Of a stretch of 64,000 bases of DNA, positions 45,567 to 53,751 are shown in pieces. The notes below the pieces were generated by a model. That model was not told the origin of the DNA and did not search any database. It was given only the letters and a program-made list of their open reading frames with translations. Made by a program: the position numbers and the translations under genes. The DNA comes from Mucilaginibacter sp. KACC 22773 (GTDB lineage Bacteria > Bacteroidota > Bacteroidia > Sphingobacteriales > Sphingobacteriaceae). Each line of letters begins with the position of its first letter. Within the stretch, counting starts at the first letter, position 1. The stretch spans positions 372,001-436,000 of the forward strand of contig NZ_CP117883.1 in NCBI RefSeq assembly GCF_028736215.1, in the 5' to 3' direction.

Positions 45567-46743
45567 AGAAAAAATACAGGAGCTATCCCAAAAAATATTT
45601 GATGATGTGGTAGCCAATCGCCGCCACCTGCACACCAATCCCGAACTATCGTTCCACGAGCAAAAAACATCTGCTTTTGTGGCCGGTAAACTGGAAGAAC
45701 TGGGCTTAACCTACGAAAAAATGGCCGATACCGGCCTGGTAGCCCTTATCAAAGGAGATTTGCCGTCAGATAATGTGGTAGCCTTGCGCGCCGATATGGA
45801 TGCTTTGCCTATTACGGAGGCTAATGATGTTCCTTATAAATCGCAAAATGTGGGCGTAATGCATGCCTGCGGCCATGATGCGCATACCTCGTCGTTATTG
45901 GGCACAGCCCGTATTTTAACAGAGCTGAAAAGCCAGTTTGGTGGTACGGTAAAACTGATTTTTCAACCGGCAGAAGAAAAGCTGCCCGGCGGCGCAAGCC
46001 TGATGATTAAAGAGGGCGTGCTTGAAAATCCAAAACCACAGGCCGTTTTGGGCCAGCATGTAATGCCATTGATTGAGGCAGGTAAAGTAGGTTTCCGTGC
46101 TGGTAAATACATGGCCTCAACCGATGAGCTGTACGTTACAGTAAAAGGTAAAGGCGGCCACGGCGCCCAGCCGCAACAAAATATCGACCCCGTAATTATC
46201 ACCGCACATATATTAACAGCCTTACAAACGGTTGTAAGCCGCTTTGCAGATCCTAAGAGCCCATCGGTATTGTCATTTGGCAAAGTAATAGCCAATGGCG
46301 CCACCAACGTGATCCCGAACGAAGTTTACCTGGAAGGTACCTTCCGTACTATGGACGAGAACTGGCGCGCCGAAGCCCACAAACGCATGAAAAAAATGGC
46401 CGAAGGCATTGCCGAAAGTATGGGCGGCAGCTGCGATTTTAATATCATGCGTGGTTATCCTTTCCTGATCAACGAAGAAGTGCTAACCCACGCCACCCGC
46501 GGCCACGCCGAAGATTACCTGGGCAAAGAAAACGTATTGGACCTGGATATCTGGATGGCAGCTGAAGATTTTGCCTACTACTCGCAGGCTGCCAATAGCT
46601 GTTTTTACCGTTTAGGTACCCGCAACGAAGCCCGCGGTATCACCTCATCAGTACATACCCCTACGTTTGATGTGGAAGAAGATGCATTTAAAATAAGCAC
46701 CGGACTGATGGCTTATTTGGCTATTAAGCAGTTAGGGAATTAG
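45559..46743 (+). CDS. M20-family amidohydrolase (N-acyl amino acid/IAA-amino acid hydrolase type)
   Basis: The 394-residue metallohydrolase has the family blocks RRHLHTNPELSFHE, VALRADMDALPI, MHACGHDAHTSSLLG, FQPAEEKLPGGASLM and a dimerisation-domain segment GKGGHGAQPQQNIDPV. Metal ligands are expected in the CGHDAH and PAEE motifs. It should remove acyl groups from N-acyl amino acids (hippurate, acetyl or auxin conjugates). There is no signal peptide. Its start overlaps the SPOR gene by 8 bases, so it is co-transcribed, although the functions are unrelated. Confidence 0.92.
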   Translation: MIKEKIQELSQKIFDDVVANRRHLHTNPELSFHEQKTSAFVAGKLEELGLTYEKMADTGLVALIKGDLPSDNVVALRADMDALPITEANDVPYKSQNVGVMHACGHDAHTSSLLGTARILTELKSQFGGTVKLIFQPAEEKLPGGASLMIKEGVLENPKPQAVLGQHVMPLIEAGKVGFRAGKYMASTDELYVTVKGKGGHGAQPQQNIDPVIITAHILTALQTVVSRFADPKSPSVLSFGKVIANGATNVIPNEVYLEGTFRTMDENWRAEAHKRMKKMAEGIAESMGGSCDFNIMRGYPFLINEEVLTHATRGHAEDYLGKENVLDLDIWMAAEDFAYYSQAANSCFYRLGTRNEARGITSSVHTPTFDVEEDAFKISTGLMAYLAIKQLGN

Positions 46744-46840
46744 TAAAAACGCGTTTGTAAACTATGTCATTGTGCGCATCCATCAGGATAACCCTGAAAC
46801 AACAAGAATGATGTGCTGGCTTTAGAGCATCACAACAATT

Positions 46841-46927
46841 ATGTCATTGCGAGCGCAGCGTGGCAATCGCGAACTGTGCAGGTCCGTCCTGCATAGTTCG
46901 CGATTGCTTCGTTCCTCGCAATGACAT
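46841..46927. repeat. REP-like long hairpin, GCGAG subtype
   Basis: The left arm begins ATGTCATTGCGAGCGCAGCG and runs on through GGCAATCGCGAACTGTGCAGG. The right arm (reverse complement) begins ATGTCATTGCGAGGAACGAA and ends AATCGCGAACTATGCAGG. This near-perfect ~40-bp stem lies in the 235-base gap before the unknown secreted protein gene. Confidence 0.88.
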
Positions 46928-46978
46928 GGCGGGAGTCACATTATGTAATAATCGCTGCCTGCAACCGTCAATATTAAC

Positions 46979-47905
46979 ATGATGAAGAAATTATTATTAC
47001 TTGTAGCGTTTACTATTATCGGTAGTTTTGCCTTCTCTCAGCAAATACAGCGCTTTAACCCCGATACCATCCGCACCATTGTTATCGATTCAGCAGTTGA
47101 TATTCGTTCGCACAAGCTGCGCGCTCAGGACTTTATCGATGCAGTAATGGCCGATACCAGTTTTTATAAGGCTTTTCAAAATATGAAAAAATATGCCTTT
47201 ACCGCCGAAAACCGAATTTATACCTACGATAAAAAAAACAAAGTTGATGGCAAGGTTTACCGTAAGCTAAAGCACAGCAATGTGGTAGGTGGGCATAAAA
47301 TTGAATATTTGGTTAAACAGGATAGCGGCACAGTGTACAAAAAAAACGGCAAGTACCAGCTGTACACCGTAGAGATGTTCGACTATATTTTTATGAACGC
47401 CTATAACTCCGATTTTATACAGGGCGATGGCGTCCCGATAGAAGGGAAAAACGAAGGTTACAAAGCCAAATTAAAAACACTGGTATTTACGCCTGGTCGG
47501 CGGGTGCGGGGAATCCCTTTTATTGGCGATAAAACCGAGATATTCAGCAAGGATATGCAGCAGTTTTATTACTATGAATTTGCCCGCGGCAAATACCTGG
47601 ATAGCATTCCTGTATATCGTTTTAAGGTAAGGTGCAAACCGAGTACATCCGACGGTGATACGATGATTAAGGAAATGACCACCATTTTTGACGAGCGCAC
47701 CTTCGAGATCCTGGGCCGTTACATCGACCTTAAATTCAGTAACCTGTTCGTCGATTTTAATGTGCAGATGAATATCGAACTCAATAACTTCAACGGCCAG
47801 TTGCTGCCCATTAAAATAACCTACCAGGGCAATTGGGATATCCCCTTCCACAAAGAAGAGCGCGCCAGCTTTCTGATTGTGCACAAGGATTATAAGAGGG
47901 AGTAG
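46979..47905 (+). CDS. Secreted protein of unknown function, 308 aa
   Basis: A signal peptide (MMKKLLLLVAFTIIGSFAFSQ) is followed by a mixed alpha/beta protein with many Lys/Tyr-rich strands (KYAFTAENRIYTYDKKNK, YYYEFARGKYLDSIPVYRFKVRC, QMNIELNNFNGQLLPIKITYQG). No cysteine-based lipobox, membrane helix or known motif is seen. The C-terminal beta-strand run could be lipid- or ligand-binding, but that is speculative. The gene is bracketed by repeats: a long hairpin 50 bases upstream and the GIY-YIG element just downstream. Confidence 0.7.
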   Translation: MMKKLLLLVAFTIIGSFAFSQQIQRFNPDTIRTIVIDSAVDIRSHKLRAQDFIDAVMADTSFYKAFQNMKKYAFTAENRIYTYDKKNKVDGKVYRKLKHSNVVGGHKIEYLVKQDSGTVYKKNGKYQLYTVEMFDYIFMNAYNSDFIQGDGVPIEGKNEGYKAKLKTLVFTPGRRVRGIPFIGDKTEIFSKDMQQFYYYEFARGKYLDSIPVYRFKVRCKPSTSDGDTMIKEMTTIFDERTFEILGRYIDLKFSNLFVDFNVQMNIELNNFNGQLLPIKITYQGNWDIPFHKEERASFLIVHKDYKRE

Positions 47906-47920
47906 GGGCGTCTTTCAAAA

Positions 47921-48069
47921 TTATGTCATTGCGAGCGCAGCGCGGCAATCGCAAACTATGAATGCTGGATTATATTTGTGGAGCAAAATCAAATAACTCA
48001 ATTATGTCATTGCGAGCGCAGCGCGGCAATCGCGAACTATTCTGGCAGGATGATATTTGTGGAACAAAA
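47921..48069. repeat. 81-base-period direct repeat at the left end of the GIY-YIG element
   Basis: Units 47921-47988 and 48002-48069 agree at about 60 of 68 positions. They start TTATGTCATTGCGAGCGCAG and end in GGATnATATTTGTGGAnCAAAA. Only the first half of each unit is the REP-like arm; the ATATTTGTGG tail is specific to this site. Confidence 0.85.
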
Positions 48070-48151
48070 AGCCCCTGTAAGCACGAATAATTACTAACAT
48101 CTAAGTCCTTTTTTGTGTATTTTGCCTTACTCAAAAACAGTGCCTTATCAC

Positions 48152-48460
48152 ATGAAAATACACCAATACTATGTTTACATTTTAACAAATAAATTAAATA
48201 CGGTTTTATATGTTGGCGTTACCAATGACCTGGTTGGCCGTGTGTACCAGCACAAGCAAAAGTTATTTAAAGGCTTTTCGGCTACGTATAACTGTAATAA
48301 ATTGGTGTATTACGAAGAATTTCAATGGATACAGGACGCTATCGCAAGAGAAAAGCAATTGAAAGCCGGATCCCGGCAGAAAATGATCGATTTAATTATC
48401 GAAGACAATCTATCGTGGGATGATTTGAGCAATGGGTGGTACGACTATGTGTCATGTTGA
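48152..48460 (+). CDS. Single-domain GIY-YIG endonuclease
   Basis: ATG at 48152 gives a 102-residue protein, the size of a bare GIY-YIG domain (UvrC-N/YhbQ type). Landmarks: Y7-V8-Y9 (the GIY element), Y20-V21-G22 (the YIG element), Arg30, His34, and Glu67 in AIAREKQLK as the metal-binding catalytic residue; a C-terminal SWDDLSNGW is usual in this group. GIY-YIG nucleases make single- or double-strand cuts in DNA repair, restriction or homing. No other domain is present. The gene is flanked by inverted repeats of the TGTCATTGCGAG family, which suggests it acts on or spreads with those repeats. Confidence 0.88.
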   Translation: MKIHQYYVYILTNKLNTVLYVGVTNDLVGRVYQHKQKLFKGFSATYNCNKLVYYEEFQWIQDAIAREKQLKAGSRQKMIDLIIEDNLSWDDLSNGWYDYVSC

Positions 48461-48500
48461 TTTCGGAAAAAAAAGTATGTCGGGGCATGCTGGTGATGCG

Positions 48501-48538
48501 CAGTTCGCGATTGCCACGCTACGCTCGCAATGACATAT
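48501..48538. repeat. Right-hand inverted arm of the GIY-YIG element
   Basis: Read as the reverse complement it is ATATGTCATTGCGAGCGTAG followed by CGTGGCAATCGCGAACTG. It differs from the left arms (47921, 48002) at only a few positions and has the opposite orientation. The 265-base gap 48461-48725 also holds an AT-rich leader with a promoter-like box at 48692. Confidence 0.85.
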
Positions 48539-48691
48539 TTTGAAATGTCATTATCCTTTTTCAGACGGGATGTTCTTGCTGGTTCTCTTTGCAGTTAATT
48601 TTTTTAATATTCATTTATTTAGATAACCATCTGCATTGTAAGTATTTCAATATAGGGTGTTATTTATACACATCGCCTCAATAAAAAGATA

Positions 48692-48699
48692 TATTTTTG
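48692..48699 (+). promoter_or_regulatory. Putative -7 box TATTTTTG for the CHU_C adhesin gene
   Basis: Exact TAnnTTTG match 27 bases before the TTG start at 48726. No clear -33 element. Confidence 0.4.
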
Positions 48700-48725
48700 A
48701 TGGATAACTTTTTAAGTTAAACCAA

Positions 48726-50702
48726 TTGAAGCGATTGCGTATCCTTAAATTAATTTTGCTTTTTACTGCTATTCTTGATTTTACGCTGGCGCGTGGCCAG
48801 TCGGTAAATTGTGTAGGTAGTTTGGGCGATCCGGTGATTACCGAAACCTTTGGATCGGGCTCAAATCCGGGTAATCCGCTGCCGGCGGGCATAAGCAACA
48901 TGGCGTTTACCAGTTATTGCCCCAATGACGGTTCCTACACCATTGTAAATGCTACCAATATATACGGTGGGGCAACAGGCAATTGCCATCCCGCAACCTG
49001 GCAGGACGTGTTTCATGACCATACCGGTGATGCAAACGGCTATATGATGATGATTAATGCATCGTATACGCCAAGTATATTTTTTACAAAGACTACACCC
49101 GCGGTGTTATGCGAAAATACTACGTATGAATTTTCGGCATATATTTTAAACCTGATCAGGGCGGGTTCGTCAGGCATCCGGCCAAATATTAAATTCACTA
49201 TCGAAACTGTTGACGGCCTTGTGCTGGATTCTTTGGTTACCGGCGATATCCTGGAATCAAATAGTGGCGATGACTGGATACGCAAGAGTTTCTTTTTTAC
49301 AACCCCGCCAAATACCAGCCAGGTGGTTTTAAAAATGACCAACCAGGCGCCCGGCGGCAACGGCAACGACCTGTTGCTTGACGATATTAACTTTAGGGCA
49401 TGCGGACCAGTGGTGCAAACCGGATTTTCTACTGTCGACGCCAATCAGCCGCAAAATCAATGTGTGGGCGAAAGTAAGGTTTATACGCTTAAATCGAAGA
49501 TAGGGGCCGGGTACGCCAACCCTAAAATGCAATGGCAGGTAAACAAAAACGATGGCAATGGCTGGCTTGATATTGCCGGGGAAACTACGGATACCTATAC
49601 TTTTACAGTGGGCAGCAACACGCCCGGTGTGTACCAATACAGGCTTGCCGCGGCGGGGGGCGCAAACATTAACTCGGCTACCTGCCGGGTGTATTCGGAG
49701 CCGTTGAGTGTCGGCGTAAACCCATACCCCGTTGTGCCCGATGTGCCGCCCGTTCAGGAATGCGAGGGCAAAACCGTTACTTTAAATGTATTTGGCGGGG
49801 CAACTGTTGACTGGACTGGCCCCGGAATTACTGCGGCTAATAAAAATCAAAACCCATTGGTACTTACAAACATAAAGCCTGCCGATGCCGGTACTTATAA
49901 CGTTATAGTAACATCCGCCGCCGGCTGCTCCATTTCTAAGTCGACAACGGTTACGGTTATCCCCAGGGCGGTTATCACCTTGAGTGGCCCAACGGTTACC
50001 ATTTGTAAAGGAGCTGCCACTAATTTAAGCGCGAGCGCCCCGGGTGCCATTAGCTACAAATGGATGCCTGGCAAAGGTTTGTCCGATAGCACTATAGCTA
50101 ACCCCGTAGCTTCGCCGGCAGATACTACGATATACAAGGTAATAGCCACCAACAATATCGGTTGTACCGATACAGCAATGCTAACTGTTAATGTATTGCC
50201 GCCGCCGGTTGCCACTACGCAAACTAAACAGAGCATGTTCCAGGACAGGCCAATTACCCTGGTAGCGTCGGCGCAGAGTGCCGATGTTTTCAGCTGGACA
50301 CCCACCACCGGCCTTAGCGATGCCAATGTGTTAAACCCCGTTGCCAACCCTGCCGATGATATAAAATATACCCTGCATGTAAAATCGAGCTATAATTGCG
50401 GCGAAGATACCAGCAGCGTTTTTGTAAAAGTTTATCATAAGATTGGCATCCCCAACGCATTTTCGCCCAACGCCGATGGCGTTAATGACAGTTGGGAAAT
50501 AGAGGGCCTTTTTACATACCCGGAAAGCATAACAACGGTGTTTAACCGTTACGGGCAGCAGGTATTTAAAAGCATTGGCTACGCCAAACCCTGGAAGGGC
50601 ACCTACAACGGCGCCAAATTACCGCCCGGTACTTACTACTACATCATCGACCTTAAAACCGGCCAGCCCAGGTTAACCGGATGGGTGTTGATTGTAAATT
50701 AG
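48726..50702 (+). CDS. Large secreted protein with Ig/PKD-like repeats and type IX secretion CTD (CHU_C)
   Basis: TTG at 48726 begins a clear signal peptide (KRLRILKLILLFTAILDFTLARGQ); no suitable ATG is nearby. The 658-residue protein has an N-terminal jelly-roll-like domain (PVITETFGSGSNPG... FHDHTGDANGYMMM), a Cys-containing middle region and Ig/PKD-like modules from about 330 (VTLNVFGGATVDWTGPG, ATNLSASAPGAISYKWMPG, ITLVASAQSADVFSWTP). The C-terminal gliding-motility domain reads NAFSPNADGVNDSW... VFNRYGQQVFKS... LPPGTYYYIIDL. That CTD directs export by the type IX system and anchoring at the cell surface. It is probably an adhesin. Confidence 0.9.
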   Translation: MKRLRILKLILLFTAILDFTLARGQSVNCVGSLGDPVITETFGSGSNPGNPLPAGISNMAFTSYCPNDGSYTIVNATNIYGGATGNCHPATWQDVFHDHTGDANGYMMMINASYTPSIFFTKTTPAVLCENTTYEFSAYILNLIRAGSSGIRPNIKFTIETVDGLVLDSLVTGDILESNSGDDWIRKSFFFTTPPNTSQVVLKMTNQAPGGNGNDLLLDDINFRACGPVVQTGFSTVDANQPQNQCVGESKVYTLKSKIGAGYANPKMQWQVNKNDGNGWLDIAGETTDTYTFTVGSNTPGVYQYRLAAAGGANINSATCRVYSEPLSVGVNPYPVVPDVPPVQECEGKTVTLNVFGGATVDWTGPGITAANKNQNPLVLTNIKPADAGTYNVIVTSAAGCSISKSTTVTVIPRAVITLSGPTVTICKGAATNLSASAPGAISYKWMPGKGLSDSTIANPVASPADTTIYKVIATNNIGCTDTAMLTVNVLPPPVATTQTKQSMFQDRPITLVASAQSADVFSWTPTTGLSDANVLNPVANPADDIKYTLHVKSSYNCGEDTSSVFVKVYHKIGIPNAFSPNADGVNDSWEIEGLFTYPESITTVFNRYGQQVFKSIGYAKPWKGTYNGAKLPPGTYYYIIDLKTGQPRLTGWVLIVN

Positions 50703-50726
50703 TTTTATAGATTATATTGATTTTAT

Positions 50727-50821
50727 GTGATTTCACAGATTACTGATTTCGCCGAATGGGTTATTATGAGATCATCCAGCGATGTAAAATCAGTAAAATC
50801 GATCCTAACCGGTGGAATCAC
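50727..50821. repeat. GTGATTTCACAGATTA inverted repeat between convergent genes
   Basis: GTGATTTCACAGATTA (50727-50742) is mirrored at 50806-50821 (TAACCGGTGGAATCAC) with 3 mismatches in 16, and ACTGATTT/AAATCAGT add to the stem. It fills the 128-base gap between the adhesin and FMN reductase genes and may end both transcripts. Confidence 0.6.
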
Positions 50822-50830
50822 CAATAAAAA

Positions 50831-51352
50831 CTAAAACAAGATGAACTTATCTATCTGCTCGTTGGTAAACTTAATGGTATCGGCGTTTAACAGCTGGCCG
50901 GTTCCGTCAAACTCTTTGTGGATGCCTGATACGTGGAGTTTAAGAGCCATCACATTCAGGTGTACATAGTGGCAAACCCCGGTAAAATGATCGATGCCCC
51001 GGATGTTGCCGTATTTGCCCGATGACACGCCAACCAGCGCTGCCTTTTTATCATAAAAACTCGCCGGAAAATCGCAGGCGTCAATAAAAACTTTTAGTAC
51101 GCCGGGGTAGCTGCCATTGTATTCGGGTATTACAAATATAAACTTATCGGTTTGGGTAATGATTTTCTGAATTTCGGCAAATTCAGGGCTTCTTTTACCG
51201 TAAAGATCGGTTTCAATAAGATTTGGCGGTAATTGGGACAATGAAAGTAAACCCGCTTCAACTCCCTTTTCCTGCAGTTTTTGCTGATAATATTTGGCCA
51301 TTTTTAAGGTAGAACTGCCGGGACGGTTGGTTGATGCGATGATTGTTATCAT
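50831..51352 (-). CDS. NADPH-dependent FMN reductase family protein
   Basis: The 173-residue flavodoxin-like protein starts MITIIASTNRPGSSTLKMAKYYQQ (the phosphate-binding loop for FMN). It contains VIPEYNGSYPGVLKVFIDA, the conserved segment of ChrR/azobenzene and NAD(P)H:quinone reductases, and GVSSGKYGNIRG. Family members reduce quinones, azo dyes or chromate and protect against oxidative stress. It is convergent with the adhesin gene and divergent from parA across a repeat-rich gap. Confidence 0.88.
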   Translation of the reverse strand: MITIIASTNRPGSSTLKMAKYYQQKLQEKGVEAGLLSLSQLPPNLIETDLYGKRSPEFAEIQKIITQTDKFIFVIPEYNGSYPGVLKVFIDACDFPASFYDKKAALVGVSSGKYGNIRGIDHFTGVCHYVHLNVMALKLHVSGIHKEFDGTGQLLNADTIKFTNEQIDKFILF

Positions 51353-51689
51353 TCTTTTTAATTAGTGAATTAGTGAGTTAGTGAATTAGTGATTTTGAAT
51401 AAGAACAATTGTTAAAGCGGTTAAAGTTTTGATTATTAGCATTTAGTAAAATCACTAATTCGCTCAATCACTAATTCACTAATTAACCTTCAAGCTAATC
51501 ACTAATTCACTCAATCACTAATTCGCTAATTAAACGAATATGTTTGTAAATTGACTAAACCTGTGGATTTCCTAATTGCTTAATTCCGTATCTTTATCAC
51601 CAGATAAAAACTTTACGAAAGTAGAAATTTCTGACCCTACTTTTCGTTTATATAAATCATTGTAACATCAAAATTTTTTATACTATAGA
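51353..51689. repeat. ATTAGTGA/TCACTAAT repeat cluster upstream of parA
   Basis: Four near-copies of ATTAGTGA(A/G)T in one orientation (51361-51394) and at least seven TCACTAATTC words in the other (51449-51533) can pair into a large structure. The remaining part of the 337-base gap is the AT-rich parA leader, with no ORF. No canonical parS-like GTTTCACGTGAAAC was seen here or elsewhere in the window. Confidence 0.65.
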
Positions 51690-52493
51690 ATGAGTAAAAT
51701 TATTGCTTTAGCCAACCAGAAAGGTGGCGTAGGAAAAACTACATCATCTATAAATCTGGCTGCAAGTTTGGCTGTATTAGATTTTAAAACATTATTGGTT
51801 GATGCCGATCCGCAGGCAAACTCTACCTCGGGTATCGGTTTTGATCCACGCAACATAAAAAACAGTATTTACGAGTGCATTATTAACCAGGTTGACCCGC
51901 ACGAGGCTATCCAGAAAACGGAAACACCTAATCTTGACTTGCTGCCTGCCCATATTGACCTGGTAGGTGCCGAGATTGAGATGATTAACCTGAGTGGCCG
52001 CGAGTACAAAATGAAACAGGTATTTGAGGCCGTGCGCGATGAATACGATTTTATTATAATTGATTGTTCGCCTTCGTTGGGTTTAATCACCATCAACGCG
52101 TTAACCGCTGCCGATTCGGTAATTATACCGGTACAGTGCGAGTACTTTGCATTGGAGGGTTTGGGTAAATTGTTAAATACCATCAAAATTGTGCAATCGC
52201 GCCTTAACCCGCAGCTGGAAATTGAAGGTATATTATTAACCATGTACGATGTGCGCCTGCGCCTGAGCAACCAGGTGGTTGATGAGGTGAAAACGCATTT
52301 TGAGGATATGGTTTTTGATACCATTATACAGCGTAACACCCGTTTAAGCGAAGCGCCAAGCTTTGGCGTATCTGTTATTATGCACGATGCTACCTGTAAA
52401 GGTGCCATCAATTATTTAAACCTGGCCCGCGAAATTATCCAGAAAAACGGCCTTGTAAAGGCCGAAGCAACAACGGTAACAGCAACAGTATAA
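51690..52493 (+). CDS. parA: Chromosome-partitioning ATPase ParA/Soj
   Basis: The 267-residue Walker-type ATPase has the deviant Walker A NQKGGVGKTTSSINLA (K11, K16), LLVDADPQANSTSG, the Walker B IIDCSPSLGLITINAL, and the ParA box ending in ALEGLGKLL. It binds DNA non-specifically when ATP-bound and moves ParB-parS complexes in chromosome segregation. ParB follows 4 bases downstream. The order parA-parB-DUF5683-dapB-lepB is typical of Bacteroidota. Confidence 0.95.
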   Translation: MSKIIALANQKGGVGKTTSSINLAASLAVLDFKTLLVDADPQANSTSGIGFDPRNIKNSIYECIINQVDPHEAIQKTETPNLDLLPAHIDLVGAEIEMINLSGREYKMKQVFEAVRDEYDFIIIDCSPSLGLITINALTAADSVIIPVQCEYFALEGLGKLLNTIKIVQSRLNPQLEIEGILLTMYDVRLRLSNQVVDEVKTHFEDMVFDTIIQRNTRLSEAPSFGVSVIMHDATCKGAINYLNLAREIIQKNGLVKAEATTVTATV

Positions 52494-52497
52494 GTAA

Positions 52498-53421
52498 ATG
52501 AGTAGTGAAAGAAGAAACGCCCTGGGCAAAGGATTAAGTGCGCTGTTGAATGACTCGGTAAACGTACAACCATACCAAAACAAAAATACCAAAAAGGAAG
52601 AGGCATCAACTTCGGCCGCCGAGGTGAGTAGCCTGGGCTCGGTTAATGAGATCAGGCTGGATGAGATAGAGGTTAACCCTTTTCAGCCACGTACTGATTT
52701 TGATGAGCTTGCTTTAAATGAACTGGCCGACTCCATCAAACTGCAGGGCCTTATACAGCCTATAACCGTTAGGCGTATCAACGCTCATAAATACCAGCTG
52801 ATATCGGGCGAACGCCGTTTCCGGGCGTCAAAGCTGGCCGGCCTAACCCAGTTGCCTGCTTATGTACGTACAGCCAATGACCAGCAAATGCTGGAAATGG
52901 CCCTCATTGAAAACATCCAGCGTGAAAACCTGAACGCTATTGAAGTAGCCCTGAGCTTTCAGCGGATGATTGAGGAATGTAACCTGAAACAGGAAGAACT
53001 GGGCGACAGGGTAAGCAAAAACCGGTCGACAGTTACCAATTACCTGCGTTTATTAAAATTGCCGCCAAGCATCCAGGCATCCATCCGCGATGGGGCGCTT
53101 ACCATGGGCCATGCCAAGGCGCTTATCAATATTGATGACCCTGCCAAGCAATTATATTTACACCAGCATATTATTCAGCAGGGTTTATCCGTTCGCAAGG
53201 TGGAAGAGTTAGTGAGGGAGATGCAGAAGACGCCCGTAAAAAAAGAGGGCAAACAGCCCGAGCCGGTATCCTATCAACTGCAAAAAATCCAGGACGATCT
53301 GGCTTCAAGGTTTAGTTCGCGGGTAACCCTTAAAGTTGGTGCCAAAGGCAATGGGGTTATCGAAATCCCCTTCCTGTCGGAAGACGACCTTGGCCGTATC
53401 CTCGAGATGCTGGACTGGTAA
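52498..53421 (+). CDS. parB: Chromosome-partitioning CTPase/DNA-binding protein ParB
   Basis: The 307-residue protein has a short basic N-terminus (RNALGKGLSALLND, the ParA-activating region), a ParB/Srx domain (VNPFQPRTDFDELALNELADSIKLQGLIQPITV, LISGERRFRASKLAG), a helix-turn-helix (LKQEELGDRVSKNRSTVTNYLRLLKLP) and a C-terminal dimerisation region. It recognises parS sites, loads as a CTP-dependent clamp and works with ParA and condensin. A strong terminator lies 100 bases after its stop. Confidence 0.95.
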   Translation: MSSERRNALGKGLSALLNDSVNVQPYQNKNTKKEEASTSAAEVSSLGSVNEIRLDEIEVNPFQPRTDFDELALNELADSIKLQGLIQPITVRRINAHKYQLISGERRFRASKLAGLTQLPAYVRTANDQQMLEMALIENIQRENLNAIEVALSFQRMIEECNLKQEELGDRVSKNRSTVTNYLRLLKLPPSIQASIRDGALTMGHAKALINIDDPAKQLYLHQHIIQQGLSVRKVEELVREMQKTPVKKEGKQPEPVSYQLQKIQDDLASRFSSRVTLKVGAKGNGVIEIPFLSEDDLGRILEMLDW

Positions 53422-53429
53422 GTAGTGAG

Positions 53430-53465
53430 AATCAGGATGCAAGAGTCAGGAATCAAGATAGAAAA
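53430..53465. repeat. Left arm of a 36-nt inverted repeat flanking the DUF5683 gene
   Basis: The reverse complement begins TTTTCTATCTTGATTCCTGA and matches 54516-54551 at 31 of 36 positions. The two arms are about 1050 bases apart in opposite orientation and enclose the DUF5683 gene. Confidence 0.75.
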
Positions 53466-53520
53466 TGATAGGCTGATTTTTGTGCGATTCGGATAGATGT
53501 AATTAAAATACAAGAAATAA

Positions 53521-53565
53521 AAGGCCGGCCGCTGATAAATATTTATCGGCGGCCGGCCTTTTTGT
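53521..53565 (+). terminator. Strong Rho-independent terminator of parAB
   Basis: Positions 53521-53540 (AAGGCCGGCCGCTGATAAAT) pair with 53541-53560 over a 20-bp arm with a single G-T pair at one position, then TTTTTG. It is the most stable hairpin in the window. The 330-base gap 53422-53751 contains this, the repeat arm at 53430 and a promoter-like box at 53675. Confidence 0.92.
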
Positions 53566-53674
53566 ATAATAGTTAATACGTACATAATAATTAGTGATTA
53601 AACCTGTTAATGATTTGTTTAATAAGGTGTTTTTGTAATGGTTGGATATAGCTTCTTAATCCGGCTATAAAAAT

Positions 53675-53682
53675 TACCTTTG
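53675..53682 (+). promoter_or_regulatory. Putative -7 box TACCTTTG for the DUF5683 gene
   Basis: Exact TAnnTTTG match 70 bases before the ATG at 53752. It lies after the parAB terminator, so DUF5683 and the genes downstream may have their own promoter. Confidence 0.5.
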
Positions 53683-53751
53683 TAATCAAATAAAATCAGG
53701 CCTCTTATCACTGTTTTAAAGGCCCGGGTTTATTAAAATTTTATCAGCTGC

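Larger units (their letters stand above)
47913..48545 (+). mobile_element. Candidate GIY-YIG mobile element with TGTCATTGCGAG inverted ends
   Basis: The left end TTTCAAAATTATGTCATTGC (47913-47932) and the right end read as reverse complement, TTTCAAAATATGTCATTGCG (from 48545), are near-identical and extend through GAGCGnAGCGnGGCAATCGC. They enclose a single gene, the GIY-YIG nuclease. The left end is duplicated as two direct 68-base units 81 bases apart (47921 and 48002). Compact size (~630 bp), inverted ends and one nuclease suggest a mobile or site-specific element; no target-site duplication was established. Confidence 0.5.

Noticed and set aside
51353..53751. Origin or parS site near parAB
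   Set aside because: No GTTTCACGTGAAAC-like palindrome and no dnaA or DnaA-box cluster was seen; parAB alone does not prove the origin is here.
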